Under the pieces are notes generated by a model that searched no databases, was not told where the DNA came from, and saw nothing but the letters and a program-made list of their open reading frames with translations. Shown piece by piece: positions 62,201-64,000 of a stretch of DNA of 64,000 bases. This stretch comes from an uncultured Desulfobacterales bacterium (GTDB lineage: Bacteria > Desulfobacterota > Desulfobacteria > Desulfobacterales > JAHEIW01), in assembly GCA_947259495.1 (NCBI GenBank), contig CAMYLV010000027.1, positions 1-64,000 of the forward strand, given 5' to 3'. Every line of letters starts with the position of its first letter. The first letter of the stretch is position 1. The position numbers were made by a program, and so were the translations under genes.

Positions 62201-63414
62201 TTTAAAATGTGGGTTTTGTTGACCTGTATTTGCCAGTTATTGTCTACACCCTGAATGTTCGGCGCGGCAAAGCCCAGATCAATGACCGAATCAATGAAAA
62301 AATTAATGAGGTCGATATCGTCGGTTTTATAAACACCTTTTCCCATATTGAGCACACAATTTAGCGACGTGGCCGGGTACATGCTGGCGCGCTCTTTTAA
62401 AATGGAAAAGGTTTTCTGGATCAGGTGCTGGATGTCACGGTAATTTTCATTTTCGATAATCCAGCCCAGTGTCTGATTGATATCCCGTAAGGTTTCCTCA
62501 TGAATGAGCGCTAAACCGGCAATGCTCATAATGTGAAACAAAAATATGAGCTTGAGATGCCGGCCGCGCCCGCTTTCGCCTGATTTGTTCAGCAGACGCA
62601 GCGGGATCTGGCGGTATTGTTCGACAATCTGATTAAATCCGGGCAGCTCAAGGAGCGAAGCCAGCGTCTGGTCGGATTTCAGATGTTGATCACGTGTCAT
62701 CCGCTCCAGCTGATGATTCCAGTCTGCCAGCTGCGAATGCGAAATGTTTTTAAAAACTTCGGCAAATGAGCTGCGCTGATCAATCTCGGAAACTTCCCCT
62801 TCAAACCATGCCCGGGGATCACTTTCGCCCAACCAATAACCATAGCTAAAATTATAAAATTTTATTAACAACCGGTTGATTGCTCTATAAACACCATCTG
62901 ATTTGGGCGCGCACTTTAGAAAGGTCTCGGCCAACCGGTTGATTTGATAATAGCTGCGGGTAAAGAGGGCGAAAAGGTTGTCGGGTAGATGGGCGATTCT
63001 CAAAAAGGCGCTGTCGATACAGGGCAAAAATGCCTTCAGATCCGAGTCGGAATCCCTGACGACTTTTTGCAAAAACAGCTGCAGGTTATCAATGGCATCG
63101 ACCTTGACATCCATTTCAACATCCGACTCAACGGCGTCAAAGAATATATCGATTAATAGATTTGCTGCGGCCGGGCCTTTGCGATGATTTTTAATCAGAT
63201 GAAAATATTCGAGGGAATACTTGCGGGTTTCGGTCACAATGAAACGCCAGTTTTTGTACGGATGGGACAGTTCTTTTAAAAGGGTGTTCAACCCGTCCAT
63301 CAGTCCGTAATATTGGGACATGACTTCCTGAAGGGTTGAATATTTGGCATCTATGGCGACATCGACATGATAATCCGCCAGATTAACTTCAAGCGCTTTG
63401 GATTTAACTTTCAC
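59218..63414 (-). CDS. Giant dikinase-like protein: PPDK ATP domain plus phospho-His domain
   Basis: A 1398-residue cytosolic protein. About the first 890 residues are helical with no domain I can name. From about 900 is the PPDK N-terminal ATP-binding unit: LGNKGLNMVRLKSFGYPIPPGF, LLSVRSGSSISQPGMMDT and FAWDNYRRFLQCYGM. The last 75 residues hold the swivelling phospho-His domain, GGMTSHAAVVAH with phosphoacceptor H1333. The PEP/pyruvate TIM barrel of true PPDK is absent. It can be expected to phosphorylate its His from ATP but needs another protein or substrate for transfer. Start is GTG at 63414 after AGGAAGG. Coupled to GAPDH. Confidence 0.88.
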   Translation of the reverse strand: MKVKSKALEVNLADYHVDVAIDAKYSTLQEVMSQYYGLMDGLNTLLKELSHPYKNWRFIVTETRKYSLEYFHLIKNHRKGPAAANLLIDIFFDAVESDVEMDVKVDAIDNLQLFLQKVVRDSDSDLKAFLPCIDSAFLRIAHLPDNLFALFTRSYYQINRLAETFLKCAPKSDGVYRAINRLLIKFYNFSYGYWLGESDPRAWFEGEVSEIDQRSSFAEVFKNISHSQLADWNHQLERMTRDQHLKSDQTLASLLELPGFNQIVEQYRQIPLRLLNKSGESGRGRHLKLIFLFHIMSIAGLALIHEETLRDINQTLGWIIENENYRDIQHLIQKTFSILKERASMYPATSLNCVLNMGKGVYKTDDIDLINFFIDSVIDLGFAAPNIQGVDNNWQIQVNKTHILNIRTWLELIELDPKRSVRLLSALIIHLSLCGVFIKDIDLFPRDITQLLNSSIGPVFNLAKQLTRLFPVYFNDIGAEGRLRDISTRIDEISRRRDILIHYLRKQSHVESSNRIIDLMEAVLYFWQTRDKRRLAPYVPPVIYDQIETQGPFIDGVFQIMSCLTEKGIRNPNDLLAVSEKNLSQWLATIEGVPALDLERIELAAAFYKMLNQKYNFDLNELDAYLAQLRTEALPDLNRLEMAFVEPDFHKRLFMLLEYMEKLQAVIVSDESFEIRQDIYKKRHITIDIPSMYGSYHEMKFDCLGLTFRIESLVNVLFEELIENIDLSLITKATFHQIYSLLRLFDRALKLDGISSKEFERQLEFLAHSLEDKGFTLTQYLDIFKGFAQAVKNMVNDYFNNIHGQNLTRIFVQTPLDTLLPKFLPSDETINSENLQLRVSEIFFRDRIALSLGLQQLDLFLSRILSTLFQQSYKLPKEKLQRLLLYDPQNAITPIDSSLARLTGIIYLGNKGLNMVRLKSFGYPIPPGFIITTEVFRCREIIESYPPAQQNFKEKIIGNISALEKVTGKVFGDRQNPLLLSVRSGSSISQPGMMDTLLDVGNNEEISEGIAAKSGNVWFAWDNYRRFLQCYGMAFGLERDDFDAIISESKQRLGIPLKKEFTGKQMREVALTYKRLIQDAGIEVVEDPYEQLHLAINRVLASWESSRAMAYRRIIGISEDWGTAVTVQAMVYGNISQQSGTGVVFTHNPRWSGDTLKLWGDFTIGNQGEDVVAGLVKTMPISIFQQEIEMRETDVTMQTHFPEIYRALEGWAHDLIDERGWSPQEIEFTFEGPSPDDLYLLQTRDMAIRERKQVLTFDFEEDPQELYLGHGVGVSGGAMSGRLVFSLEEIEEWRVMDPGANLILARNDTVPDDIQEIHAADGLLTARGGMTSHAAVVAHRLGKTCVVSVTNLDCNEKEKYCEFNQLKIKSGEHISIDGHEGPVYQGLIKVKEARKGAN

Positions 63415-63462
63415 CGTTTAACCTTCCTCGACGAAACAGCCAACCAAACAAAAAGCTTTCAC

Positions 63463-63680
63463 GTTTCGGGTTTCAGGTGTTCGTCCACTGGTTCAAAGGT
63501 TCAACGTTCAAAGGTTAGACAACTGGATAAAGAGGACTGAGTGCTGAGGATTAAGGACTAAGTCCTGTCCATGTAGGCGATTGCCACAAACAACAGATCG
63601 GAACCTGGCACTTAAAACCTGAAACTTCAGAACCCAGAACTCTGAACCTTTGAACCCTGAACCCGGGAACAGAACCGCTG
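63463..63680. repeat. Foldback word repeat, GGTTCA/TGAACC words, sister of 12484-12794
   Basis: The left arm GGGTTTCAGGTG, GGTTCAAAGGTTC, ACGTTCAAAGGTTAG (63467-63520) faces TGAAACTTCAGAACCC, TGAACCTTTGAACCC (63620-63661). A loop of GGACTGAG/ACTAAGTCC words lies between. On the minus strand it would be the 5' leader of the dikinase-like gene. Confidence 0.65.
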
Positions 63681-63690
63681 AACCCTGATA

Positions 63691-63719
63691 AGCGTACCAA
63701 AGATCACAGCCAATTTCAA
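63691..63719 (-). promoter_or_regulatory. Possible promoter of the dikinase-GAPDH operon
   Basis: On the minus strand TTGAAA is followed after 17 bases by TACGCT. A transcript from here would include the foldback element before the GTG start. Weak -10 match, so only tentative. Confidence 0.25.
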
Positions 63720-64000
63720 GGAAACGCAATCGGGAGAAAGATTCCCGGTCTTCTAATCCGGCACACTGCGCTGCGGTAATCATCAGCGAAATGAAAGAGA
63801 CGGTTATTTGTTATTCGTTATATGGACAACAAACGACCAACAGATGATAAAAAAAGCCCCCCCATACCGGGAGAGGCTTTTTAGATGATCAAATTCCATT
63901 AACGAATAACGCCGAATTAAGCGTTTTTAGCTCAAATCGGCTTGTACAAACGCTATATTTCGAGCCATGAGTCTGAATATAATGACTTACCGAGAATGAC
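63720..64000. other. Terminal gap; nothing coding assigned
   Basis: Holds TTATTTGTTATTCGTTAT (63803-63821) answered by AACGAATAACG, a further word pair, and a hairpin (63849-63882) with flanking A and T runs. On the minus strand a frame ends at 63953 (last residues LYSDSWLEI), possibly the C-terminus of a gene beyond the window; another frame runs to 63893. The choice cannot be made from 48 bases. An open frame at 63508-63783 on the minus strand is repeat-derived. Confidence 0.4.
63849..63882. terminator. Bidirectional hairpin terminator
   Basis: AAAAAGCCcccccc pairs with gggagagGCTTTTT with a CATACC loop region, giving a T run on both strands. It probably ends a gene entering from the right of the window. 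Confidence 0.75.

Noticed and set aside
63508..63783. A 91-residue minus-strand frame upstream of the dikinase-like gene
   Set aside because: Much of it is read from TGAACC word-repeat DNA, and it has no ribosome-binding site or recognisable domain.

Overview
The window reads as chromosomal DNA of a Desulfobacterota (former Deltaproteobacteria) anaerobe, most likely near the Desulfobacterales sulfate reducers. The basis is gene style rather than a marker: a DUF1992 protein, long zinc-ribbon/DUF3426 and dikinase-fragment proteins, REC-HDOD and REC-SpoIIE signalling, and small conserved proteins of the kind usual in that group. No sulfate-reduction, rRNA or phage genes are visible. Coding strands alternate in short runs, and gene starts with good ribosome-binding sites made it possible to trim several over-long reading frames.

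Layout. 1-5.5 kb: purE, two ATP-grasp ligases (one is ddl), a DUF1992 protein, a divergent purD-like enzyme and tRNA-Met. 5.5-11.5 kb: a very acidic repeat-rich zinc-ribbon membrane protein, a decayed hpt, a CbpA-type J protein and mnmG. 11.5-20.3 kb: a YhcC-type radical SAM protein, a receiver/dikinase-fragment protein, a membrane-anchored PPC-repeat protein, a protealysin-type M4 protease with its emfourin inhibitor, and a TPR protein. 20.6-33.2 kb: MBL hydrolase, dusB, a FlgT-like lipoprotein, polA, radical SAM, half-size GDT1, EamA, lytic transglycosylase and yhbY, with several small conserved proteins. 33.3-37.4 kb: an overlapping three-gene signalling operon (PAS kinase, REC-HDOD, REC-SpoIIE phosphatase). 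37.6-38.5 kb: an unusual tRNA-Asn locus with a GIY-YIG gene and tandem tRNA fragments. 38.5-41.8 kb: aspS and hisS. 42.2-52.4 kb: a peptide-uptake operon (P1 peptidase, lipoprotein binding protein, two permeases, M20 peptidase, two ATPases) running into panE and panB. 52.7-63.4 kb: an M16C protease, a winged-helix protein, rsmA, an ABM-domain protein, an enlarged GAPDH and a 1398-residue dikinase-like protein.

The most unusual feature lies between the genes. About twenty intergenic gaps hold the same architecture: an arm made of short degenerate near-tandem words, a spacer, and a second arm made of the reverse-complement word. The word changes from locus to locus (TTGAACC, GGAGTGATG, TTTGGTGTTT, CAGAGGACAGA, CCGCAGAC, GGTTGGGCC and others). 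A 152-161 bp relative occurs twice with imperfect terminal inverted repeats, and one copy has a perfect 10 bp flanking duplication, which suggests mobility. A separate pair of hairpins keeps a fixed apical sequence while its stem bases change together. Short perfect palindromes of the TCCGCC-GGCGGA type sit inside these elements and inside the tRNA-Asn remnants.

Functional links inferred from gene order: the P1 peptidase, dipeptide transporter, M20 peptidase and panE-panB could together scavenge beta-alanyl peptides and feed pantothenate synthesis. The M4 protease and emfourin form a protease/inhibitor pair, followed by a PPC-repeat protein. The GAPDH and a dikinase-like protein are 2 bases apart and may be co-regulated at the triose-phosphate/pyruvate level.
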